The notes beneath the pieces are model-generated. The model saw nothing but the letters and a program-made list of their open reading frames with translations, did no database searches and was not told the origin of the DNA. A DNA stretch of 9,369 nucleotides, taken from contig PKWF01000272.1 in the NCBI GenBank assembly GCA_003133185.1, forward strand, positions 1 to 9,369, given 5' to 3'. The DNA is from Vulcanimicrobiota bacterium. GTDB taxonomy: Bacteria > Vulcanimicrobiota > Vulcanimicrobiia > Vulcanimicrobiales > Vulcanimicrobiaceae. The position numbers and the translations under genes are program-made. Positions within the stretch are counted from its first letter, which is position 1; every line of letters begins with the position of its first letter. Shown here piece after piece: positions 1-7,827 of the stretch.

Positions 1-1544
1 GGACGTTCTATACGACGTTTTTTGGCGTCGCGCGCGAGCAGCTCGTGCGATACGCGATTGTGCTGGCTGCGATCGATGCCGCCTTCTTGGTCGCGTATGC
101 CGTCGTGTCGTTTTACCGCGCGCGCGGATATGCGACTTGGGCCGTCCGAGCGCCGGAGGATTCCAACTCGCAGCGCGTGCCGGCCGTAGCGCTCGTCACG
201 CCCCTCATACCACTATTGCTCTTCTACGCGTTTCACTCAGATGCTGCGGTGGCATTCCTGGTTGCGGCGCTCTTCGGCGTGCTGGTCACGCGCCCGGCGC
301 TCGCCGTGCAACGCCTCGTGGCCGGCGCAATTCGCGGCCTCGAGGACGTCGCGCCTGCAGTGCTGCTCTTCATGGGAATCGGCATGCTGCTGGTCGCAAC
401 GACCCAGCCGCAGTTCGTCGCCGCGCTTCGGCCGCTGGTCGCTGGCGACTGGCTCCGCAGTCCGGTCGCCTACGTGATGTTTTTTGGCGTCGCAAGCCCG
501 CTCGTGCTCTATCGCGGGCCGCTCAACCCGTTCGGCGTCGGCATCGCCATCTTCACCGTGTTGTTGACCGCGCACGTCTTACCACCCGTCATCCTCGTGG
601 CCGCCGTGATGGCCGTCGTGCAAGTGCAGAACGTCTGCGACCCTACCAACACCGCAAACGTCTGGGTCGCAAACTTCACCGGAGTGCCGATCCAAACGAT
701 TACTCGGCGAACGCTGCCCTATCAAACCGCCGTCGCGATCGTCGCAACGGTGGCGGTCGTCGTCGGCGCTCCCGCGCTTTTCGGCGGCCCGGCATTTACG
801 TCGTTCTATCAGCTGGCGGCTGCGGCCGAGACGTTGCCGGGCTTTTACGCTCCAACCTCATCTCGCGATCGAATCGCCGTGGACGACGATGGAACTCCCT
901 TTGGACATGTGGGTGCCGACGTGGTGGCCGCCGAGCTGACCGGCGGGCCCTGGACGGCGATGCGCATTCACGACGATCCGAACTCAACCGACTGTTCCAC
1001 CAAAGGATACGCCGCATACCTTCGCGTCGGCAGCTCGATCTTTGCGCTTGCAAGCGGCGAAGATCTCGACATCGGTTTGCGGCTCGAAGACTGCGGCGGC
1101 TGGATCGTCGACGAGTGGCACGATCATGCCGTGATCGCGCCGCACGCCGACGCGGGCGCGGCGCGCGCGCTGGCAAGCCAAGGCGTGGCGCGGCTGCGCG
1201 CGTGGGCGCTTTCGGATCCGGTGCGCAGCGGCAATCTTTTCGCCCTCGGCGCCGCCGTGCGACCGGGAGACCGACCGGCATACTTCTACTCGTTGTTTCG
1301 CACGCTCGACGGCAACATGCGCGTCTACGTTCGTGCCGGAGGGCCCGCCTATGCGGCGGGTTTGCGGTCCGGCGAAGTGGTCGAAAGTATCGACGGCAAA
1401 GCGTGGTGGCTGTACGGCACCTATCCGGCACAACAGTTGGCCTATGACGGTAAGCCGCATACTTTTGAAGTCCTGCAAGGCGGCCGCGCGGTCGAGATCG
1501 CGCTGCGCGCGCCCTTTACGGCATCGGCCAGCGATGGAGAGTAA
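1..1544 (+). CDS. Permease-like membrane protein with C-terminal PDZ-like domain (5' partial)
   Basis: The reading frame is open from the first complete codon at base 3 to TAA at 1542-1544. A GTG at 45 could start it, but hydrophobic coding continues upstream without a stop, so the true start probably lies outside the window. The N-terminal half (about 51-785) has several hydrophobic segments, including a long stretch from about 465 to 625, consistent with a secondary transporter. A conserved-looking polar motif NVCDPTNTANVWVANFTG at 630-683 interrupts the membrane region and may line the substrate path (inference). The last half (about 790-1541) is soluble, carries two cysteines (in STDCST and EDCGG) that could pair outside the cytoplasm, and ends in a PDZ-like segment from about 1324 (AGGPAYAAGLRSGEVVESIDG). 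A permease-PDZ fusion is unusual. The transporter family and substrate are not recognised. It overlaps the methyltransferase by 11 nt. Confidence 0.75.
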   Translation, partial: TFYTTFFGVAREQLVRYAIVLAAIDAAFLVAYAVVSFYRARGYATWAVRAPEDSNSQRVPAVALVTPLIPLLLFYAFHSDAAVAFLVAALFGVLVTRPALAVQRLVAGAIRGLEDVAPAVLLFMGIGMLLVATTQPQFVAALRPLVAGDWLRSPVAYVMFFGVASPLVLYRGPLNPFGVGIAIFTVLLTAHVLPPVILVAAVMAVVQVQNVCDPTNTANVWVANFTGVPIQTITRRTLPYQTAVAIVATVAVVVGAPALFGGPAFTSFYQLAAAAETLPGFYAPTSSRDRIAVDDDGTPFGHVGADVVAAELTGGPWTAMRIHDDPNSTDCSTKGYAAYLRVGSSIFALASGEDLDIGLRLEDCGGWIVDEWHDHAVIAPHADAGAARALASQGVARLRAWALSDPVRSGNLFALGAAVRPGDRPAYFYSLFRTLDGNMRVYVRAGGPAYAAGLRSGEVVESIDGKAWWLYGTYPAQQLAYDGKPHTFEVLQGGRAVEIALRAPFTASASDGE

Positions 1545-2277
1545 GCGCGACTCGACTACCCGCTTTGGAAACCGGGCGCCGTCGTACGCCGCCTTTCGTC
1601 CGGGTTATCCGCCCGAGGCAATCGACGCGGTTCTCGCGGGGCTGGGCGATCCGTCGACGCTGACGATCGCCGACGTCGGCGCCGGCACGGGAATCTCGTC
1701 GCGGCTCTTTGCACGGCGCGGCGCGAAGGTCATCGCGATCGAGCCGAACCTGAACATGCGATCGCAGGCGGAGTCCGATCCCAACGTCGAGTGGCGTGAA
1801 GGCACGGCGCAGCATACTGGCTTATCCGACGCAAGTGTCGATTTGGTCGTTGCCTGTCAGGCCTTTCACTGGTTTGCCACGATCGAGGTGATGCGCGAGT
1901 TCGCCCGCATCGCCCGCCGGCGCGTCGCGCTCTTGCAGTACGAGCGCGACGAGCGCGATGCGTTCACGAAGGCCTACTCAGAAGTCGTACGAGCCTATGC
2001 GAACGATGACACCGAGGACTTGCGACAACGCGGCATCGCGGCGTTCGCTGCGTTTCCGGAGTCGCGGATCTCGCGTACCGAGGCATTCTCGCTTCAAGAG
2101 ATGGATCGGGAGGCGCTCCTAGGGCGCGCCGCCTCTTCCTCGTACTTACCGGCTTCGGGCGCGCGGGCCGAGGCACTGCGCCGGGATCTCAACGAACTCT
2201 TCGATCGCTATGCAAGTGGCGGGCGTGTGGCATTGCACATGGTTACCTACGTCTTGATCGCCGCTCTCCAGAGATGA
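1534..2277 (+). CDS. Class I SAM-dependent methyltransferase
   Basis: A 247-residue protein of the Methyltransf_11-like Rossmann class. Motif I is ADVGAGTGI at residues 46-54. The acidic residue ending the second strand is E70 in VIAIEPN, where it would contact the SAM ribose. The post-motif DLVVACQAFHWF at 103-114 is typical of trans-aconitate-methyltransferase-like and related small-molecule enzymes. The N-terminal RFGNRAPSYAAFRPGYP (10-26) is also the usual opening of this family and supports the ATG at 1534, although the frame is open further upstream inside the preceding gene. The start overlaps the end of the permease gene by 11 nt with no clear Shine-Dalgarno, so translation is probably coupled. 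The stop overlaps the next start as ATGA. Soluble and cytoplasmic. The substrate cannot be read from sequence; a small carboxylate or a metabolite of the neighbouring HyuA-like enzyme is a guess. Confidence 0.9.
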   Translation: MESKRDSTTRFGNRAPSYAAFRPGYPPEAIDAVLAGLGDPSTLTIADVGAGTGISSRLFARRGAKVIAIEPNLNMRSQAESDPNVEWREGTAQHTGLSDASVDLVVACQAFHWFATIEVMREFARIARRRVALLQYERDERDAFTKAYSEVVRAYANDDTEDLRQRGIAAFAAFPESRISRTEAFSLQEMDREALLGRAASSSYLPASGARAEALRRDLNELFDRYASGGRVALHMVTYVLIAALQR

Positions 2278-4379
2278 GCGGAGGGCGGAAGCTTCGGGTC
2301 GGCATTGACGTCGGCGGAACGTTCACCGACGTCGTCGCAATCGATGCCGCCACACGCGAGCTCGTCGCTCGCGTCAAAGTTCCGACGACACACGACGCGG
2401 CGCGCGGAGTCGCCGAGGGCATCGTTGCGGGCATCGAGCAACTGCTGGCCGATTCTCACCTCGATTCGGCTTCCGTCGCCTTTATCGCGCACTCGACGAC
2501 GCAGGCAACCAACGCATTGCTCGAGGGGGATCTCGCGCGGGTCGGCGTGCTGGGGCTGCTCGACGGTTTGGCATGGCTATCGCGGCGGCAGATGCGCTTT
2601 CGTTCCTTTTCCGTGAGTTCGGGGGCGGTTTTCGCTCCGCGGTTTGCTTTCGTGCGCGCCGGCGACGGTGACGCGTTGCATACCGCCGTCGACAAATTGG
2701 TCGCCGCGGGCGCGGAAGTGATCGCGGCCAGCGAAAGCTTTGGCGTGGATCGCCCGGAGCAGGAGTCCGCTGCGGTCGCATATGCTCGCGAGCGGGGGGT
2801 CGAGGCGACCAGCGGCCACGACGTCAGCACGGCGTACGGATTGCGTTCGCGCACGCGCACGGCGGCGATCAACGCCGCGATCCTGCCGAAGATGGTGCGC
2901 ACGGCGCGGATGACTGCCCAGGCGGTAGAGCGTGCAGCGATCCCCGCGCCGCTGATGGTGATGCGCAGCGACGGCGGCGTGATGGACGTGCGCGAGGTCG
3001 GACGCCGCCCGATCCTCACGTTGCTCTCGGGACCGGCAGCGGGTATCGCCGGTGCGCTGCTTTACGAGCGCTTGAGCGACGGCATCTTTATCGAAGTCGG
3101 CGGAACGAGCTCGGATTGCTCGGTCATCAGAAATGGCCGCCCCCAGATGCAATCCGCGAGAATCGGCGGATACCGCACGATGCTGCGAACGCTCGACGTT
3201 CGGACGCTGGGAATCGGCGGTGGCAGCATGCTGCGCCTCGATGGCAGCGCTATTGTCGACGTTGGGCCGCGCAGCGCGCACATCGCCGGATGTGCCTATG
3301 CGTGTTTCGTTGCGCCCGACCTGATCGAGGGAGCGCGAGTCAAGCTCATCGCACCGACGCCGCAAGATCGCGCCGATCACGTCGTGCTCGTCGCGCCTTC
3401 GGGCGTAAGGATCGCGTTGACGGTCACCTGCGCGGCGAACGTCGCCGGAGGAGTCCCCGAGGGCGCCTTCGCGCGCGGCAACGGCGAAACGGCGCGTCGT
3501 GCATTTGAACTGCTGGCGCAGCACACGGGCGGCGACGCGCTCTCCTTGGCGCGGCGAGTGATCTCGCTCGCGGTCGCGAAACTGCGCGCGGCGACCGAGG
3601 CTTTGGCGGGTGATTACGCGCTCGACGAGCAGCGCGTGACGCTGGTTGGCGGAGGCGGCGCCTGCGGCGCGATCGTGCCGCCGTTGGCTTCTGCGATGAA
3701 GGTGCCGTATCGGCTAGCGCGCGACGCCGAGGTTATCGCGCCGATCGGGGTTGCCTTGGCGCTGGTGCGCGACGTCGTGGAACGCACGATTGCGTCGCCT
3801 TCTCCGCAAGAGATCGCGCAGATTCGGCGTGAGGCGGCAGACCGCGTCATCGCCGCCGGTGCCGCTCCCGAGCGGGTCGTCGTCGAGATCGAGATCGATA
3901 CGCAGCGGAATAAAGTTTGCGCCACCGCTTCGGGGGCGACGGCCCTCGTGGAAGCCGCGGCCGGCGACGCGTGTGGCGAGTCCGATCGTCGAGCGATCGC
4001 AGCGCAGTCGTTCGCGTGCAACGCCGCCGAGCTCGATCGAGTCGAGCTGACCGGCGCTTTGAGCGGCTACGAACGCCGTCGCGATCTTCGCGTGATAGAC
4101 GAACGCGGCGTCGTCCGGCTCGCGCTGCGCGATTACCGGCTTATTCGAACGACGACGGTCAGAGTTGAATCGCAGGTACGTGACGCAGTCGAGACCGCGA
4201 CGCAGTTCGGCGACGTCGGACGGGCCCTGCCCGCGCTTTATTTGCTGCGAGCCGCGCGCATCGCAGCGTATGAAGGCCTGACGAGCACCGACCAAGCCGT
4301 CGCACTAGCCACCGAAGAAGTCGAAGGCTGCGCGCCCGACGAGTCGATCGTTATCCTCATCGAACCGCGCAGCGCTTAG
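2274..4379 (+). CDS. Hydantoinase/5-oxoprolinase family protein, HyuA-like, divergent subfamily
   Basis: A 701-residue protein of the HyuA side of the hydantoinase/oxoprolinase family, whose members use ATP to open lactam or hydantoin rings or drive related carboxylations. Visible ASKHA-type motifs in order: GIDVGGTFTD (10-19, phosphate 1), HSTTQATNALLEG (73-85), RSDGGVMD (231-238), LLSGPAAG (250-257), EVGGTSSD (274-281), LRTLDVRTLGIGGGSM (304-319) and LVGGGGACG (457-465). After DVGPRSA (329-335) the classical PGPACYGRGG...PTVTDANL segment is absent. It is replaced by IAGCAYACF (337-345) and a different stretch, so the substrate may differ from hydantoin or oxoproline. Length is normal for a stand-alone HyuA. 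No HyuB follows; the next gene is convergent. The start overlaps the methyltransferase stop as ATGA, implying one operon. I believe homologues with this altered middle exist as an uncharacterised subfamily (recollection, not checked). Confidence 0.88.
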   Translation: MSGGRKLRVGIDVGGTFTDVVAIDAATRELVARVKVPTTHDAARGVAEGIVAGIEQLLADSHLDSASVAFIAHSTTQATNALLEGDLARVGVLGLLDGLAWLSRRQMRFRSFSVSSGAVFAPRFAFVRAGDGDALHTAVDKLVAAGAEVIAASESFGVDRPEQESAAVAYARERGVEATSGHDVSTAYGLRSRTRTAAINAAILPKMVRTARMTAQAVERAAIPAPLMVMRSDGGVMDVREVGRRPILTLLSGPAAGIAGALLYERLSDGIFIEVGGTSSDCSVIRNGRPQMQSARIGGYRTMLRTLDVRTLGIGGGSMLRLDGSAIVDVGPRSAHIAGCAYACFVAPDLIEGARVKLIAPTPQDRADHVVLVAPSGVRIALTVTCAANVAGGVPEGAFARGNGETARRAFELLAQHTGGDALSLARRVISLAVAKLRAATEALAGDYALDEQRVTLVGGGGACGAIVPPLASAMKVPYRLARDAEVIAPIGVALALVRDVVERTIASPSPQEIAQIRREAADRVIAAGAAPERVVVEIEIDTQRNKVCATASGATALVEAAAGDACGESDRRAIAAQSFACNAAELDRVELTGALSGYERRRDLRVIDERGVVRLALRDYRLIRTTTVRVESQVRDAVETATQFGDVGRALPALYLLRAARIAAYEGLTSTDQAVALATEEVEGCAPDESIVILIEPRSA

Positions 4380-4537
4380 GAAGTCGTTGTCACCCTGAGC
4401 TTGTCGAAGGGTGGCATCCCACCGCGCTCGGCGGCATGGTTTGGCGGGGTGATACGCCGGATCTCTGCACGCCGTCGCACGTTCTGTTCGCAACCGGAAA
4501 GATTCTCGAATAGCGCAAACGTAAACCCGCAGAGGCG
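4380..4537. other. Convergent intergenic spacer
   Basis: A 158-bp gap between the stop of the HyuA-like gene and the stop of the convergent serine hydrolase. It holds the CACCCT/AGGGTG inverted repeat described separately and no recognisable gene. A 25-codon open stretch with an ATG at 4436 (to TAG at 4511-4513) is present but has no ribosome binding site or recognisable product. No classical GC-hairpin plus T-run terminator is seen on either strand. Confidence 0.6.
4391..4413. repeat. Short inverted repeat, CTTCGACAAGCTCAGGG-type dispersed element
   Basis: CACCCT (4391-4396) and AGGGTG (4408-4413) are perfect inverted arms around GAGCTTGTCGA. The alternative fold CTT-GTCG-AAG (4400-4409) is also possible. 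This word recurs as a dispersed intergenic element in many environmental bacterial genomes as I recall. Only one copy is visible here. Its place between two convergent genes fits a REP-like or bidirectional transcription-end role, which is inference. Confidence 0.55.
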
Positions 4538-6187
4538 CTAGGGGGCCGTGCGGGTGGCTTGGACGTTCGCGCCATTTTGGTGCAGCGTTAAGGACGTGAT
4601 TTTGCCGGTCGGGTCGCGGGTGAAGCGGATTTGTGCGGCAACGATTTTGTAGAAGAACGCATCCTTGGCTGAGGCGTAGACGGGAGCGGCGGGCTGGCCG
4701 GTGAGCTGCACGTAGAGCCCAGCGCCGCGCAGCGTAACGGTTATTGTGCCAAACGCGCCGGTATAGGTGCCGACGTACTGCTGTAGCGTCGCGTCGTCGA
4801 GCGACACGACTGGCGGAAACGCCGGCGGGAGCTGTGCGGTAAACGGCTTGCCATGCACGTCGAGCCGCATTGCCGGAATCGCTTCACCGCCCTGAATGAG
4901 GTACAAGCCGACAATATCGCCGTTTCGTCGCGCGAACTGGAAATTAGTCCCGGCTTTTGCGTTTGCGTAGGCGTCCGTGTCGGTACGCACGGCCTCAAAT
5001 GCGTGCTGTGGCAGCAGGGCGATAGACAAGCTGACCGGGTTCTTGCCTGACGCTACGGTGAAGACCAATCCGGCGATCGCGCTGCAGTAAACGCCCGCGT
5101 ACGAACTGCGGCCGGCCTCGTCGGCGGGAACGCTCGCCGGACACTGCGCGATCGGGTACTCTGGGAAGAGCGCGTGCGTCGCAACGTCGGTCACGAGCGG
5201 CCCGTTGCTCAACGCGACGACCCCGCTCTGGCGATCTTTTGAAATCGCTACGAACGCGTGGTAGCCTGCGGTGTCGCCGCCATGGCTCACGCTGCCTCGG
5301 AACACGCTGGTCTCCCATACCAAACCGATGCGATGTCCGGGTGGTCCGGCGGCGCGCGCCTGCTGCGCGAAGAGGCAGGCTGCGGCGAGCGGTCCCTGTC
5401 CGAGATTGCAGCGCAGATACCTCAGCATGTCCGCAAGACTCGAGCGAATGCCGCCCGCCGGAAGAATCGCCTGTAAATGCCACGACGCCACTGGCTGCCC
5501 GCCGAGATCATGGCCGACGGCGAGCGTCGGGGGATCCGAGGCCGGTACTGTCGCAAACGTCGTGTCCGTCATTCCAAGCGGTGCCAGCACGCGCTGGGCG
5601 ACCAACGCCTGATAGGTCTCATTCGCCCGGTTCGCCAGCAACTGGCCGAGCAGACCGATACCGTAGTTCGAGTATTCGTAGGTCGCGCCGGGATCGCGCG
5701 GCAGCGTATAGGAGTTCAAAAACGCGTACATGTCGGGAATCGTGTAATCCGCATACGGATCGGTGCCGGCGACGTCGTCCATGTTGCTCGGCAACCGCGG
5801 CAATCCCGAACGCTGTTCTGCCAACCCTAGCAGGGTGATCGACAGGCCGTCTCTCCCCGGAACGTGCACGCTCTTGGGCAGATACGCAGCGGCCGGATCG
5901 TCGAGCTTGACTTGATGCGCGAGCACCATCGAAGCGAGCACCGTCGCCGTAAAAGTTTTGGTCACCGAGCCGATCTCGAAAAGCGTGTGCTCGTCAAGCG
6001 GGCGATCGTTGCCGGTCGTGCCGGCGAAGTACGTCTCCACTTTTCCGTGGTCGATGACCCCGACGGCGATCGCCGTGCCAGGCGCCGCGACGCGCACATC
6101 GATCGCGGCTTGCAGTGTCGGGGCCGGCATGCTCGCCGCCGCCGCGATGAGCGACACGCACCAGATGAGAGCAATCGAATGCTTCAT
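4538..6187 (-). CDS. Exported serine hydrolase, beta-lactamase/transpeptidase-like (class C fold)
   Basis: A 549-residue protein of the PF00144-type serine hydrolases (class C beta-lactamase, D-amino-acid peptidase and esterase relatives). The N-terminus MKHSIALIWCVSLIAAAAS is a signal peptide with likely cleavage near residues 19-22. The catalytic set is complete: S74-V-T-K77 (nucleophile and general base), Y172-S-N174 and H302-G-G304, the last replacing the KTG of true beta-lactamases as in esterase/peptidase members. So antibiotic resistance should not be assumed. Two C-terminal beta-rich repeats follow, one from about Y363 (YAGVYCS) and one from about Y471 (YVGTYTG), resembling DUF3471/lipocalin-like tails. 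C349 and C368 and also C260 and C271 could form disulfides, consistent with export. The ATG lies in a weak ribosome-binding context. It is co-directional with the permease upstream but separated by 136 bp, so probably has its own promoter. Confidence 0.92.
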   Translation of the reverse strand: MKHSIALIWCVSLIAAAASMPAPTLQAAIDVRVAAPGTAIAVGVIDHGKVETYFAGTTGNDRPLDEHTLFEIGSVTKTFTATVLASMVLAHQVKLDDPAAAYLPKSVHVPGRDGLSITLLGLAEQRSGLPRLPSNMDDVAGTDPYADYTIPDMYAFLNSYTLPRDPGATYEYSNYGIGLLGQLLANRANETYQALVAQRVLAPLGMTDTTFATVPASDPPTLAVGHDLGGQPVASWHLQAILPAGGIRSSLADMLRYLRCNLGQGPLAAACLFAQQARAAGPPGHRIGLVWETSVFRGSVSHGGDTAGYHAFVAISKDRQSGVVALSNGPLVTDVATHALFPEYPIAQCPASVPADEAGRSSYAGVYCSAIAGLVFTVASGKNPVSLSIALLPQHAFEAVRTDTDAYANAKAGTNFQFARRNGDIVGLYLIQGGEAIPAMRLDVHGKPFTAQLPPAFPPVVSLDDATLQQYVGTYTGAFGTITVTLRGAGLYVQLTGQPAAPVYASAKDAFFYKIVAAQIRFTRDPTGKITSLTLHQNGANVQATRTAP

Positions 6188-6323
6188 TTCTTAACCGAAA
6201 TTCCCGTACGACCCCTGCGCGGGTCAAACGTTTGCGTATCGATCCAAAGGTCACGTAAGTGGTCCATGGATAGAATACTCAACGGCCTCAAATAGGGACT
6301 AGCTCACTACTTGCTTTAGGGTT
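6188..6323 (-). promoter_or_regulatory. Upstream region of the serine hydrolase with clustered palindromes
   Basis: A 136-bp spacer, more AT-rich than the flanking genes, between the permease stop and the hydrolase start. It contains an inverted repeat GACCC-N6-GGGTC (6210-6225), directly abutting a perfect 10-bp palindrome CAAACGTTTG (6225-6234), then ATCGAT (6238-6243) and TCCATGGA (6263-6270). These are plausible operator sites for the hydrolase gene. No convincing -35/-10 pair or intrinsic terminator for the permease could be assigned. Confidence 0.35.
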
Positions 6324-7820
6324 TTAATTTACTGGTGGTTGGCGAATCGCCAGCCCTTCGGTCTCTTCGAGGGCGATCGTGCTCTGGTGGCGTCCGTACG
6401 AGAAGTAGAAGATCAGGCCGACGACGAGCCAAATCACGAAGCCGAGCCACACCAGCGGGAAGAATCCCCACACCAGCGGGTTCCCTTGCCGCAGGAAATA
6501 GATCAAAAAGAGTGCGGTAACTGCGGAGAGCACTGGAATCACGTAGGGGCCGAACGGAACTTTGAACTTACCCTGCGTCTCCGGATGGCGATTGCGCAAT
6601 ATCGGTACGGCTATCGAGACGAGCACGAAGGCGCTGAGCGTTCCCATATTGGTGAGCGATCCCAGGATGCTGATCGGAAACAGCGCGCCTGCGGCCGCAA
6701 TCAAAACGCCGAACAGAATTTGCGAGATCCACGGCGTGCGCCACGTTGGATGCAATCGAACGAACAGCGCGGGGATCAAACCGTCACGCGACATCGCATA
6801 GAATATTCGGGTCTGTCCGTACATCATGACGAGAAGCACCGTCGTCAAGCCGGCGATGGCGCCGAACGAAATGATCACGCCCGCCCAAGCGAGCCCGATG
6901 CTGTCGACCGCAAACGCAACGGGGAAGTTTACGTTGAGCGTGTAGAACGGCACGATGCCGTTGAGAATCGCGACGACGATAATATAGAGAATCGTGCAGA
7001 CCACGAGGCTTGCGATGATGCCGATCGGCAGATCGCGCGCCGGATTCCGCGCCTCTTCGGCGGTCGTCGAGACGGCGTCGAATCCGATGTATGCAAAGAA
7101 GATGAAGGCGGCCCCGCCGAACATGCCGGCCCAACCGAAGGGGAAGAAGCCGCCCGCACCGGCGAGGGGGCCGGGCGGAAGGTGATAGTTCGCGGGATTG
7201 ATGTGACCGAGGCCGATCGCGATGAAGAAGAGTACGACCGCAATCTTAATGGCGACGATGACCCCATTGACGGTACCCGATTCCTTCGTTCCGCGCACGA
7301 GCAGCGCGGTGATCAGAAAGATGATCGCCGCCGCGGGCAAGTTTGCGATTCCCGGCGTCGCATCCCAATGGCTGTGCTGCCATGCCTGTGGGATGTTCAG
7401 ATTGAACAGCGTGTGCAGAATGAACGTAAAATAGCCGGACCATCCGACGCTGACGGTCGCCGCGCCGAGCGCATATTCGAGGACCAACGCCCAGCCGACG
7501 ATCCAAGCCAGGAACTCGCCGAGCGTCGCATAGGTATAGGTGTAGGCGCTACCGGAGATCGGAATCTTGCTGGAGACTTCCGCGTAACAGAGCGCGGCCA
7601 GCGCGCTCACGATGCCGGCGACGACAAACGAAAACGTCAGTGACGGGCCCGCGCGCGTTGCCGAAGCGACGCCGGTGAGAACGAAGATGCCGGTGCCGAT
7701 GATCGCGCCGATCCCCATGGCGGTGAGCGCCCACGGGCCGAGCGAGCGTTTGAGGCCGTGCTCTGCATCGCTGCCTTGTGCCAGAATACGCGAGAGAGGC
7801 TTGACTCGTTGCATCAACAT
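6324..7820 (-). CDS. APC-superfamily amino-acid permease, CAT type
   Basis: A 498-residue inner-membrane transporter of the amino acid-polyamine-organocation superfamily, closest in look to cationic amino acid transporter (CAT)/YfnA-type bacterial permeases, which import amino acids by proton symport or exchange. The cytoplasmic N-terminus leads to TM1 with the unwound substrate-binding motif GIGAIIGTGIFVLTG (36-50). The TM6 region has the family signature YIGFDAVSTTAEEARNP (244-260). I estimate 12 or more membrane segments, and length is typical. It lies 10 nt downstream of the DUF4870 gene with a strong AGGAG seven bases before the ATG, which fixes the start at 7820 rather than at the second Met (residue 3). 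Which amino acid is carried cannot be told from sequence. No frameshift or missing motif is seen. Confidence 0.95.
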   Translation of the reverse strand: MLMQRVKPLSRILAQGSDAEHGLKRSLGPWALTAMGIGAIIGTGIFVLTGVASATRAGPSLTFSFVVAGIVSALAALCYAEVSSKIPISGSAYTYTYATLGEFLAWIVGWALVLEYALGAATVSVGWSGYFTFILHTLFNLNIPQAWQHSHWDATPGIANLPAAAIIFLITALLVRGTKESGTVNGVIVAIKIAVVLFFIAIGLGHINPANYHLPPGPLAGAGGFFPFGWAGMFGGAAFIFFAYIGFDAVSTTAEEARNPARDLPIGIIASLVVCTILYIIVVAILNGIVPFYTLNVNFPVAFAVDSIGLAWAGVIISFGAIAGLTTVLLVMMYGQTRIFYAMSRDGLIPALFVRLHPTWRTPWISQILFGVLIAAAGALFPISILGSLTNMGTLSAFVLVSIAVPILRNRHPETQGKFKVPFGPYVIPVLSAVTALFLIYFLRQGNPLVWGFFPLVWLGFVIWLVVGLIFYFSYGRHQSTIALEETEGLAIRQPPVN

Positions 7821-7827
7821 GGGCTAG

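Noticed and set aside
137..1447. 436-codon open frame overlapping the permease-PDZ gene on the same strand
   Set aside because: The product is arginine-rich and low in complexity, typical of an out-of-frame reading of high-GC DNA; the other frame shows membrane segments and a PDZ-like end.
1333..1533. Upstream extension of the methyltransferase frame
   Set aside because: The extra 67 residues lie inside the permease-PDZ coding region, are basic and of low complexity, and precede the usual family N-terminus RFGNRAPSY.
2577..3524. 315-codon open frame on the - strand inside the HyuA-like gene
   Set aside because: Arginine- and alanine-rich shadow with no motif; the + strand carries the complete set of HyuA motifs.
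4436..4513. 25-codon open stretch with ATG in the convergent spacer
   Set aside because: It reads as GDTPDLCTPSHVLFATGK near its end, which looks protein-like, but it has no ribosome binding site, no recognised homologue and is short enough to be chance.
6210..6225. GACCC-N6-GGGTC hairpin as intrinsic terminator of the permease
   Set aside because: The stem is only 5 bp and no T-run follows it in the minus-strand direction; an operator is at least as likely.
6339..7643. 434-codon open frame on the + strand, antisense to the amino-acid permease
   Set aside because: The translation is highly charged, rich in R, D, E and Q, with no recognisable domain, as expected from the complement of a hydrophobic GC-rich gene. 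The minus-strand permease has full family motifs.
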